Below, piece after piece: positions 52,678 through 64,000 of a DNA stretch of 64,000 bases. Position 1 is the first letter of the stretch. The number at the start of each line of letters is the position of its first letter. Under the pieces are notes generated by a model, which saw nothing but the letters and a program-made list of their open reading frames with translations, made no database searches and had not been told where the DNA came from. The stretch is from Parabacteroides sp. FAFU027 (GTDB lineage: Bacteria > Bacteroidota > Bacteroidia > Bacteroidales > UBA7332): NCBI RefSeq assembly GCF_022808675.1, contig NZ_JAKZKV010000009.1, positions 97,890-161,889 on the forward strand, written 5' to 3'. The translations under genes were made by a program, and so were the position numbers.

Positions 52678-55059
52678 TTAATTCAGAGCATCTTCTATCA
52701 TTTTCTTAAACTCATTTATTTCACTATTAAAGTAGATTCCGTCTTTTAATACATCTCCTTTTTTGTCCACCAATGTATAATGAGGAATACCTGTGATATT
52801 GAATTTTGCTTTCAGGCAGTTCCACTCATCCTTGGTCAGGCGATAGTGCTCCCCTTTAATATCCGGTATCAATAGATTCCAGGTGTCTAATGGAGAACTT
52901 TCATCTGTTATATAAACGAATACCACATTTTTGTCTTTGAGTTCTTCCTTCATAGGTTTCATTTTTTTGATCCCGGCACGGCATGGGCTGCACCAAGTTG
53001 CCCAAAAGTCAATGAAAATCGTTTTCCCCTTGTATTTCTGTATAATTGTATCAAATACTTTATCCGGATTAACCTGTGGAATCTTATTGATCGTATATTC
53101 CGTTTTTGATTTATTTGATTCCTTCATTCTGGAAATCTCGGCTTTCTTCTCTTTGGTTAGAAACCGGACGTGTTCTTTAATAAATGGAGTAGAAAGGTTG
53201 GCTTCAAGTTCAGATAAGCTATTTTCATTCAATCCTATAAAATATGCATCCATTCGGTTACAATATTCCTGAGCACGAAACAAGTCCATCGCAAAACCGT
53301 TTGTTAACCCAAAAAACTTCGCATAATTCTTATCTCTTGTCTGATTATAGTAATTACCTGAAATACTTTGTATTTTATCCCGAAAAGTATTGTTTGTAAA
53401 AGAGGACCATAAAGCCGAGTCGGCACTAAGTGTATTGGTTAATGCTTCTTCGTTTTGGCATCTTTTTATCTTTTCGAGTAATGTCCTTACATTATCCGGG
53501 ACAGATTGATCTGCTAATAATGAATCGGCAATTGCATGATGCGTTTCTATAAAATCCGGCTGGATACATCGGGCCATCTTTACCCGATTGATTACTAATT
53601 CAAAGAATTGACAAACAACAGCCTGCGGATTATTCAATAATTCAGGCTTTATAAATGAGAAATAATCAGGAGTGTATTTTTCCCGATAAACAGTGGTTGC
53701 CCGATCATTGTTACCGGTCATTTGATCTTCTTTATACATTTCAAAGGAAAGGATCTCAGACCAAGTGTGGATTACAATATCCATCTCCCGCATTTTTTGA
53801 GCTTTTAGGCAAACCGGATGGTTGGTCATGTATTCTTTAAATTGAGCCTGCTTTGCTCGCATTGCATCGAGACAGAATTCCTTAAATTCTAAGGCGCTCA
53901 TATCCTTTATCTTATTTCGCAATGCCTGTCCATCAATATATGAAAACTTGTATGTGTTATCTATATCTTCATTTTCCTTCCAGAGAGAACCCATGTATGC
54001 TGATTGAGGCAATGCGATTGCATTAGCCTGTACCTCCCGATTCGGATACTTAAGATTGATAAACACAGTCATATCCTTTCCGGGCTCCAGATAAAGTTGG
54101 TTGTGATAGTTGCATATACTGAGGTATATATTTTGTGGGTAGACGAGTGGTACTTTGATTTCAAAGCTACCATTCTCCTGTATGGGAATTAGTAGAGCCT
54201 TTTGCTTACCGGTGAAAATATCATTCACATAAGCCATTCCGGTTTTACTTATTTTGGGGTGATAGCCATAAACAAAACCTTTTACAATAGCACTATCCCG
54301 GTGAAAAAATGACGAAGTATATCCGGCGTTATTTTGATATTTGAAGGCTTTGTTTTCTGTTTTACATTTACTTAGCACTTCCAGTTTATTCATATCTTTC
54401 CCGACTTTTATATCACCATTCGCCAGCGCTTTAATATATAGCCTGTGGGATTGCTTTTCTGCACCGATATGTAATACATAGACTCCTCCTTCCTTTTTGA
54501 GATAGAACTTATCCCATAGTTTGTTTTGATAAACAATGGCCTTTTCATACATACCCAATGTCCACTCATTACTTCCATCCGTTTTGAGCCAGTTGCCTTC
54601 CAATGCTTCGGGCAGAAGAGCCTTTCTTTTTGAGGGATTGATCTCAACGCCGAATATCTTAAACGCGCCGTCAATGTTGTCTCCTTCAATAAAATCAATT
54701 TTAGATAGTTTCTTGTCAATCGGAGGATATACCAAAGAGAAATGGACTTTACCGGATTCGGGCATATACCATTTATCACCTAACTGACCATTATACCCGA
54801 TCGCGTATTTGCAGTAGATTTTATTACCTCCGTCGGAGTTGATGAGATAATTCTTTTTAGCGAATATGATCCATTGTCCGGGATAGTTGCTGACGGTGAA
54901 ATCAAGTACTGTGGCCGTGTCACTAAGTGCAATCCGGTCAATGATTACGTTGGTATGCGTTGCCGCTTCTACCCTAGGTGATTTGATTACGCGGTTTTGC
55001 GCAATTCCTGCCTGACCGAGCAGGGTCAGCAGCAGGACGAGGAGGATGTGTTTCTTCAT
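52678..55059 (-). CDS. Secreted thioredoxin-domain protein, paralog 2
   Basis: A 793-aa protein with the same architecture as paralog 1: a signal peptide (MKKHILLVLLLTLLGQAGIA), beta-rich N-terminus, helical middle and C-terminal thioredoxin with IDFWATWCSPCRAGIKK (CSPC, about 690) and TGIPHYTLVDKKGD. Codons 1 to about 175 are nearly identical to paralog 1, including at silent positions, and similarity then drops abruptly, which points to a recent duplication with recombination or gene conversion. The CSPC active site differs from the CGPC of the other two. The stop of this gene is 51 bp before paralog 1, and paralog 3 ends 49 bp upstream, so they may share a transcript. Confidence 0.85.
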   Translation of the reverse strand: MKKHILLVLLLTLLGQAGIAQNRVIKSPRVEAATHTNVIIDRIALSDTATVLDFTVSNYPGQWIIFAKKNYLINSDGGNKIYCKYAIGYNGQLGDKWYMPESGKVHFSLVYPPIDKKLSKIDFIEGDNIDGAFKIFGVEINPSKRKALLPEALEGNWLKTDGSNEWTLGMYEKAIVYQNKLWDKFYLKKEGGVYVLHIGAEKQSHRLYIKALANGDIKVGKDMNKLEVLSKCKTENKAFKYQNNAGYTSSFFHRDSAIVKGFVYGYHPKISKTGMAYVNDIFTGKQKALLIPIQENGSFEIKVPLVYPQNIYLSICNYHNQLYLEPGKDMTVFINLKYPNREVQANAIALPQSAYMGSLWKENEDIDNTYKFSYIDGQALRNKIKDMSALEFKEFCLDAMRAKQAQFKEYMTNHPVCLKAQKMREMDIVIHTWSEILSFEMYKEDQMTGNNDRATTVYREKYTPDYFSFIKPELLNNPQAVVCQFFELVINRVKMARCIQPDFIETHHAIADSLLADQSVPDNVRTLLEKIKRCQNEEALTNTLSADSALWSSFTNNTFRDKIQSISGNYYNQTRDKNYAKFFGLTNGFAMDLFRAQEYCNRMDAYFIGLNENSLSELEANLSTPFIKEHVRFLTKEKKAEISRMKESNKSKTEYTINKIPQVNPDKVFDTIIQKYKGKTIFIDFWATWCSPCRAGIKKMKPMKEELKDKNVVFVYITDESSPLDTWNLLIPDIKGEHYRLTKDEWNCLKAKFNITGIPHYTLVDKKGDVLKDGIYFNSEINEFKKMIEDALN

Positions 55060-55108
55060 TTATTTGTGTATTTGCTTAAAGGTGCTTATATGAGCAATAA
55101 AAATCCCA

Positions 55109-57484
55109 TCATTGAGCTGAGAGCTTCAATAGCATTTCTTTCAGCTCGCCGTTACTTTTTTCAATCGGACTATTCGGATCAATGATTTTGCCGGATTTGT
55201 CAACCACCATGTAATGAGGAATTGTGTTTATCTCAAAGTGTTTGCAGATATATTCCCACTGCGAATTGCTTAGTCGGTAGTGTTCGCCACGAATATCAGG
55301 AATCGTGTTTTCCCATACTTTCTTGGGCGACGACTCGCCGGTCAGATATAAGAATACTACATTGTCTTTTTTCATCTCCTCCTTGAGTGGCGCAATTCTT
55401 TTAATGGCATTGCCACAGGGGCCGCACCATGTTGCCCAAAAGTCGATGTAGATCACTTTACCCTTATATTTTCCAATGATTGCATCCAGCAGTTTCTCGT
55501 TATCTGTTTCGGGAGTGGCATTGAGGTGATAGATGTTGCTCTGGCGTTTGAGCAGGCTTTGTTTTTGTAGCTCATTATTTTTATCAATCACATAGCTGGC
55601 GAGTACTTGATTAGGAATATTCTTGTAAACCTCTTGTTTGGATTGTTCATTCAGAAACTCATAATTAGAAAAGGGCATCAAATAGAAGTTGACCTTAAGC
55701 AGGGTAGCGACAATGTTGTCTTTTCCAATCACCTTGAGGATGCTTTCATTCGTATTGTTCAGTGTTTGTGTTTTTAATGACTCGGACAAATCGGTTTGAT
55801 ATTTATTCAGGAACTCGGGGATTGATTTCTTGATATTAATACCTTTGAAAATGGTATCTTCAGGAAGTTTATTACCCTTAAGCTGTTCATTGAACAGGCT
55901 GTCCACGATCAATTCATTGGCAGAAAGCTGGTTTTTCTTTTTGATATAAGCAAGAGCATTTTGGAATAAAGCCATTACTTTCTGCTGATCATTTAAACTC
56001 CCCGCCGGCATATTTCTTAAAAGCTTAGTGAGAGTCTCCATACTCTGGTTGCTGCTAATTGCAAATGAATCTTTAAAGGCTTTTCCAATAGTGTTGTAAA
56101 TACTTTCCGTAAATGTCTGGTTTTTGAAAGGCGACGCATTCATGTCGCTACCGGATGTGAATTGCCGGTATCCGTAGTTGTTCTTTGCATAGAGGTTGTA
56201 ATCCAATAAAGCGATGGCCTGTTTCATCTCGATACGGTTTTTCAAGATCCGGGTTGCTTTTTTGCTTAATGGGTTTTGCTTTTGATAATTGGCCAGGCGT
56301 ATTTTGTCTTGCTCATAAATACTCTTCACCGTATCGGCAAATTGTTGGAGCAACACATTGGGAAACATTGCTCCCAGGGCATCGGAGTATTCATATTCTT
56401 TGATGCCCGAGTGCGCGATTTCAGCATTAAGCCAGGCACCGCTTCCCATGAAATAGGAATAGTCGTCATTGGCCAGATCAATCATTTGATATACCGATTT
56501 TCCCGGTTCGAGGAATACATCAATATTCTTTCCGAGAAAGCTAAAAATCATATTGGAAGGATAATATACCGGGATGCGGCTTTTGAAGGTTCCGTCAGCA
56601 TTTATCTTGACGGGATAATATTCCGGGTTTCCACTGACCATATTTTTGTAAACTACACTTGCTTCGTGAGGCATATTGGTCGCATATCCTTTGATATATC
56701 CGCCATAAGTTGCAGAATCATTGCGGTGAAACAACGTCGTGAAGGGCTTGTCATTGTTTTTATCGAATAGTTGCAGCGAAGTTGGTTGGGTAACGCACAA
56801 CGTCTCTTTCTTGTTTGCTTCTGAGATTCCGATACTTTTTTTGTTTATCAGCCGGATGGTTAGTTGTTTGGTCTCAGATTCGTTTTTCAGACTGATAAAC
56901 GTCTTTAATCCTTCTTCCCGGATAGTGCTATATTGCCAGGGCTTATTATCATAAAAAGCCAGATTCTCAAAGAGGCCGATAGCCCAGATGTTGCTGCCGT
57001 CTGCTTTCCGCCAACAGCCCTGGAGACTCTCCGGAAGCTTTGATTTCCAGACATGAGGTCTCACCTGGATGCCGTATATTTCCCAATATCCCTCCTTGTG
57101 TTCTTCCGATTCACTGAAATCGATGCGTTCAACAGAAGGGTCAAGTTTGGGATATACAATAGAGAAGTGTACGGCCCCTGAATCCGGCATGATCCAGAAT
57201 TCTCCTTTTGCCATATCGACCTGATAGTTGATGTTTGATTTATAGTGTAATGGAGTTCCCCCGTCAGAAGGGCGAATGCAATTATCTTTGTCAATGCGTG
57301 CATTTAACTTTGGATAATTCTTCATTCGGATAGAGAGAATAGTCGCAGTATCGTTAAGTTCTACCTGCGTTACCTTGATATTGTCATTGTTTCTGGCAAT
57401 GAAGGGCGGATTTTTGATGATCTCTTTGGCATTTATTGATGTGGCCAATAAAAAGACGACGAGGAATAATTTTAGTTTTTGCAT
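55109..57484 (-). CDS. Secreted thioredoxin-domain protein, paralog 3
   Basis: A 791-aa protein with a signal peptide (MQKLKLFLVVFLLATSINAK). It is more divergent than the other two but aligns along its length: EFWIMPDSGAVHFSIVYPKL, EIYGIQVRPHVWKSKLPESL, DSATYGGYIKGYA, FLEPGKSVY, and a C-terminal thioredoxin with YIDFWATWCGPCGNAIKR (CGPC at about 686) and NTIPHYMVVDKSGK. The cis-Pro residue before HYM is conserved. Probably periplasmic and redox-active. It is first of the three tandem genes, with a ~350-bp leader upstream (57485-57880) that is duplicated at 63194 in front of an unrelated gene. Confidence 0.85.
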   Translation of the reverse strand: MQKLKLFLVVFLLATSINAKEIIKNPPFIARNNDNIKVTQVELNDTATILSIRMKNYPKLNARIDKDNCIRPSDGGTPLHYKSNINYQVDMAKGEFWIMPDSGAVHFSIVYPKLDPSVERIDFSESEEHKEGYWEIYGIQVRPHVWKSKLPESLQGCWRKADGSNIWAIGLFENLAFYDNKPWQYSTIREEGLKTFISLKNESETKQLTIRLINKKSIGISEANKKETLCVTQPTSLQLFDKNNDKPFTTLFHRNDSATYGGYIKGYATNMPHEASVVYKNMVSGNPEYYPVKINADGTFKSRIPVYYPSNMIFSFLGKNIDVFLEPGKSVYQMIDLANDDYSYFMGSGAWLNAEIAHSGIKEYEYSDALGAMFPNVLLQQFADTVKSIYEQDKIRLANYQKQNPLSKKATRILKNRIEMKQAIALLDYNLYAKNNYGYRQFTSGSDMNASPFKNQTFTESIYNTIGKAFKDSFAISSNQSMETLTKLLRNMPAGSLNDQQKVMALFQNALAYIKKKNQLSANELIVDSLFNEQLKGNKLPEDTIFKGINIKKSIPEFLNKYQTDLSESLKTQTLNNTNESILKVIGKDNIVATLLKVNFYLMPFSNYEFLNEQSKQEVYKNIPNQVLASYVIDKNNELQKQSLLKRQSNIYHLNATPETDNEKLLDAIIGKYKGKVIYIDFWATWCGPCGNAIKRIAPLKEEMKKDNVVFLYLTGESSPKKVWENTIPDIRGEHYRLSNSQWEYICKHFEINTIPHYMVVDKSGKIIDPNSPIEKSNGELKEMLLKLSAQ

Positions 57485-57985
57485 AGTATCATTTTTAGTT
57501 TAATATATCGGCCATCTTTCTCCCCAGGGAAACAGATGACATAGAAATATCTGCTTTTAACCAGCCGGGGAGATTGGACTGAAATACAAAACAGGTAACA
57601 CCCCGGTCAAATAAAAAAAATGGTTTAGGATAGTAATGAAGAGATATGACTCAAAATGAGCGGAAGACCAGTTACTGTTCAAATTATAAATATCGACAGG
57701 CAACATCCATGACTTGTCTTCGTGAGTCCGATAAATGAAATACGAATTACATGTTAGCTTCTTAATATTATACAGCAATCACAAATCTGAAGCTTTGTAA
57801 CCGAAGACAAAGTAAAGCTTAACCGTATAGTTTCATTTATTATTACAGACACTTAATCTCTAATTTTAGATAATAAACAAACGCAATCCCCGGAGCGAAA
57901 TTGCATAACGTGCCATAAAACAGTACCAGGAATCGACGGTAATGACCAATGGAATAATCTCAAACCGACAACAAACTATCTCTAT
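57485..57985 (-). repeat. Duplicated long leader, copy A (upstream of thioredoxin paralog 3)
   Basis: Much of this region matches 63194-63545 and, more weakly, 63710-63780. Shared blocks include ACCCCGGTCAAATA, AAATGGTTTAGGATAGTAAT and GCAAAGTAAAGCTTAACCG. Both copies begin right at the start codon of a minus-strand gene (AGTATCA...TTTTAGTTTAA). A minus-strand ORF (57557-57778) has a homologue in the other copy, which may reflect a conserved mini-ORF or simply the DNA similarity. Confidence 0.75.
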
Positions 57986-58070
57986 AAAACATATTCGAAT
58001 AGCTTCAAAAAGATTCGACCTATTTATTTGCAGTTGGAATTACATATCAGCTCCGCTGGATATTGCTTCC

Positions 58071-58108
58071 AAAAATAAAGGCAAGGCGAATATGTTATTC
58101 ACCTTGCC
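58071..58108 (-). terminator. Terminator of the GH2 gene
   Basis: GGCAAGGCGAAT (58080-58091) pairs with ATTCACCTTGCC (58097-58108), with a G-U on the minus strand. On that strand it is followed by a T-rich run (58071-58079). It lies 79 bp past the GH2 stop. Confidence 0.75.
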
Positions 58109-58186
58109 TATACATTACCTTTCTACGGTTTCATAACCGGAATGAAGGAAATCATCCTTTCGACAAAAAACAAATACCATTTGTCT

Positions 58187-62227
<4,041 letters not shown>

Positions 62228-62342
62228 TTAGAAATAAAGTGGTATCCTGTAATAACATGTTGACAAATCACCTCCTGATGGGTAATACTCTCTGGATTCG
62301 TCGTCATTCTTGCCCCGAACCGGGAGTCATATCCCGCCCAGG

Positions 62343-62450
62343 CTCCCCCACAGCCTACACCCAGGCAGACACATAGCCTCCCCCCAAACAGACACTTAGC
62401 CTCCCCCCAAGCTAATACATAGCCAGCGCCCCGGCAGCCTGGGCGCTGGC
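62343..62450. repeat. Four tandem 23-bp repeat units plus hairpin
   Basis: Units lie at 62343-62365, 62366-62388, 62389-62411 and 62412-62434. The middle two share AGCCTCCCCCCAA after ACACATAG or ACACTTAG, and all resemble the units at 49983-50054. A perfect 10-bp inverted repeat, GCCAGCGCCC (62422-62431) and GGGCGCTGGC (62441-62450), overlaps the last unit and may end the minus-strand gene at 62474. Confidence 0.75.
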
Positions 62451-62473
62451 GACCTGCTTACCGGGGCGAGGGA

Positions 62474-63193
62474 TCAGGAAATTATGATGGGTGTGGCATA
62501 TGATGTACTACGGGCTGTGGTCAGGTTCCTGCCGCCTCCACTGTACTGGGTGGTTACAGCCAGCTCATACTCCCCGGCTGCCAACTCTGCCGGCACATAG
62601 ATGAGCAGGCGCGAAGGTTCATTGAGTACGATATCGCCATCGGCCAATTTGGTGATTGCTTGTGTAGTCAGATTTCGGAAAGTGATGCCACATTCAGGTT
62701 TGTCGCCGGTGACTTTCAGGAAAGAGCCTTTGAGTTCGGCATTGCGGCCTTTGGTAAGTGAGCCGTCGGTCTTACCGGTGGTAGTATCGGTCAGGCTTAA
62801 TATCTCGATCGGATCGGATAGTTCTCCCAATATTTCTACTGAAGTTTCGGCGATAGCTTCTCTCAGGTCCGCGCCCTGATTGATAGACACGTACACGGAA
62901 TGAACATTGGGATCCCACGTTTTTCCATAAAATGCGCCTTTGATCACCGGCCGCATATAGACTAATCCGGTATTGACGTTGTAGCCCGAGGTGACCAGTT
63001 CGGCCGTTTTACGATTGAAGCGGGTGAGAATATCGACCGCCGTTTCGGATTTCACCTCCATGCCCTCATTGACCAGCTCCCTGACAATGTCCTGCATCGT
63101 GACGCTGCCGTTTACCACTACCGAAGCCAAATAATCACTGGGATCTTCGGTCAACAGATTCTTACGAATCCATGCTTTCAAAACATTTTTCAT
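62474..63193 (-). CDS. DUF4469-type protein with N-terminal IHF/HU-like domain
   Basis: A 239-aa cytoplasmic protein. The N-terminal ~125 residues are an IHF/HU-like DNA-binding fold (WIRKNLLTEDPSDYLASV, TRFNRKTAELVTSGYNV, NTGLVYMRPVIKGAFYGKTW). The C-terminal ~110 residues are a beta-sandwich of the DUF4469 type (IEILSLTDTTTGKTDGSLTK, ELKGSFLKVTGDKPECGITF). Such proteins are widespread in Bacteroidales and probably bind DNA, but their role is unknown. It is the full-length counterpart of the short gene at 47760-47996. It starts at the edge of the duplicated leader copy B and is followed by the 23-bp repeat units. Confidence 0.85.
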   Translation of the reverse strand: MKNVLKAWIRKNLLTEDPSDYLASVVVNGSVTMQDIVRELVNEGMEVKSETAVDILTRFNRKTAELVTSGYNVNTGLVYMRPVIKGAFYGKTWDPNVHSVYVSINQGADLREAIAETSVEILGELSDPIEILSLTDTTTGKTDGSLTKGRNAELKGSFLKVTGDKPECGITFRNLTTQAITKLADGDIVLNEPSRLLIYVPAELAAGEYELAVTTQYSGGGRNLTTARSTSYATPIIIS

Positions 63194-63545
63194 AGTATCA
63201 ATTTTAGTTTAACATATATCGTCCATCTATCTTCCAAAGAAAACAGATGGCCATCAAAATATCTGTTTTTCAACCAGCCGGGACAAATAGTCCGCAATAT
63301 GAAACAGGCAACACCCCGGTCAAATAATAGAAAAATGGTTTAGGATAGTAATAAAGGAATATGTCTCAAAATGAATGGAAGACCAGCTCCTGTTGAAACA
63401 AGATATACCGACAGGCAAAATCCGTGATTGGCCTTCGTGAGCCCGATAACTGAAATACGAATTGTTTATTACCGAAGGCAAAGTAAAGCTTAACCGCATA
63501 GTTTTATTTGTTTTTTCAGATACATAATCTATAAATTTGGACAAT
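63194..63545 (-). repeat. Duplicated long leader, copy B (upstream of the DUF4469-type gene)
   Basis: This region matches 57485-57880 over its whole length (same order of shared blocks, including AAATGGTTTAGGATAGTAAT). It adjoins the start codon in the same way, but in front of a completely different protein. No gene is supported within it. The region from 63634 to about 63780 has a weaker match to 57890-57985. Confidence 0.75.
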
Positions 63546-63580
63546 AAACAAAAACACTCAATTACGATCAGGTTATAAAC

Positions 63581-63633
63581 AAAAACGCAGAGAGCGGCTC
63601 CAGCACTTTGCCGGAGCCGCTCTCTGCGTTTTT
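63581..63633. terminator. Perfect 21-bp stem hairpin
   Basis: 63581-63601 pairs perfectly with 63613-63633, GC-rich in the middle and with five A on the left flank and five T on the right. The structure is symmetrical and suits a bidirectional terminator. No gene ends at it within this window, so the minus-strand transcript it would stop must come from beyond the right edge or have been replaced by the IS. Confidence 0.7.
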
Positions 63634-63876
63634 ATAATGAATCGGATAAGTTATCTATTCAAATCAATTTCAATCTTATCTACATCAGACACCATTCCTG
63701 CCGGATACCGTCGGGGCGGAATTGCATTCCGGCCCCAAAAAGCACTATCAGGATTTTCAATCCGATAACAAACTATTCCACTACATTACTGTCCCATTAA
63801 AATCTAAAAATGGTCTTTGAAGTATTTGAAATTTAGTTGGTTATAAGCATTTCGCGAGCGAACGGACTTGAATTTT

Positions 63877-63884
63877 TAGTTTTG
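63877..63884 (+). promoter_or_regulatory. -7 box of the transposase gene
   Basis: TAGTTTTG matches TAnnTTTG 22 bp before the transposase ATG. No clear -33 element. Confidence 0.5.
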
Positions 63885-63906
63885 CATCAGATTAATCTGA
63901 TTGCAT

Positions 63907-64000
63907 ATGTATCAAGACAAATACGTTTTTGCTCAACTGGTTTCGTTTCTGAATCGAAGTAAATTCAATCGCATTGTCACCAAATTTGATGGAGACAAAT
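63907..64000 (+). CDS. IS4-type transposase, 5' end only (partial at window edge)
   Basis: The ATG at 63907 opens MYQDKYVFAQLVSFLNRSKF, then NRIVTKFDGDK, running off the window after 31 codons. This N-terminus is that of the DUF4372 domain at the start of many Bacteroidetes IS4-family transposases. The insertion-sequence left end must lie in about 63780-63880, but no terminal inverted repeat can be checked without the other end. The -7 box 22 bp upstream is consistent with an IS promoter. Confidence 0.85.
   Translation, partial: MYQDKYVFAQLVSFLNRSKFNRIVTKFDGDK

Noticed and set aside
57557..57778. Minus-strand mini-ORF in leader copy A (homologous to 63320-63544)
   Set aside because: Not annotated as a gene because the similarity to the other copy can be explained by the DNA duplication; kept as part of the leader finding.
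62343..62450. Possible CRISPR array
   Set aside because: Units are directly tandem with no spacers and diverge, and no cas genes are present.

Overview
This window reads as the chromosome of a Bacteroidales bacterium, probably close to Paludibacter or Dysgonomonas. The evidence is TAnnTTTG promoter boxes with weak or absent Shine-Dalgarno sequences, a TonB-dependent receptor beside a DUF4249 lipoprotein, FISUMP and DUF4469-type proteins, C-terminal sorting-like tails, and a xylan/glucuronate locus built from GH115, GH30, GH10 and GH43 enzymes. The species assignment is inference.

Layout. (1) 1-4472 is core chromosome: a GNAT acetyltransferase and a secreted YhcH-family protein on the minus strand, then an MFS exporter and full-length mnmE on the plus strand. 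(2) 4473-24681 is an AT-rich integrative element of about 20.2 kb, inserted at the last codons of mnmE. An 18-bp core at the mnmE stop (attL) recurs with 15/18 matches at 24664-24681 (attR). The element carries a zinc-finger/HTH protein translationally coupled to a tyrosine integrase, an excisionase-like HTH protein, and three ~104-bp repeats in front of a polymerase-like replication protein. The rest of the element is an XRE regulator, a LytTR regulator with a degenerate receiver next to envelope proteins, four unrecognised genes, a second tyrosine recombinase, and a type I restriction-modification operon. That operon has a GHKL-ATPase/nuclease gene inserted between hsdS and hsdR. (3) 24682-39600 is a minus-strand glucuronoxylan module: secreted GH30 and GH10 endoxylanases, a secreted GH43, a GPH symporter, an intracellular GH43, UxuA, an SDR-type mannonate oxidoreductase, a GH115 alpha-glucuronidase and an SGNH esterase. 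Together these can cut xylan, import fragments and feed glucuronate toward 2-keto-3-deoxygluconate. (4) 40215-49691 holds a small secreted protein, a compact outer-membrane operon (secreted protein, TonB receptor, DUF4249, macroglobulin-like protein) with two long G-tracts, and a beta-barrel protein. (5) 50218-62215 holds three tandem paralogous secreted thioredoxin proteins and a giant multidomain GH2. (6) 62474-64000 holds a DUF4469-type protein and the start of an IS4-type transposase.

The most unusual features are the integrative element as a whole (polymerase-like replicon, GHKL-nuclease inside an hsd operon, unknown four-gene cluster), a 23-bp repeat family shared by two distant intergenic regions, a duplicated ~350-bp leader upstream of two unrelated genes, the paired poly-G tracts, and a sharply bounded near-identical N-terminal block shared by two thioredoxin paralogs.
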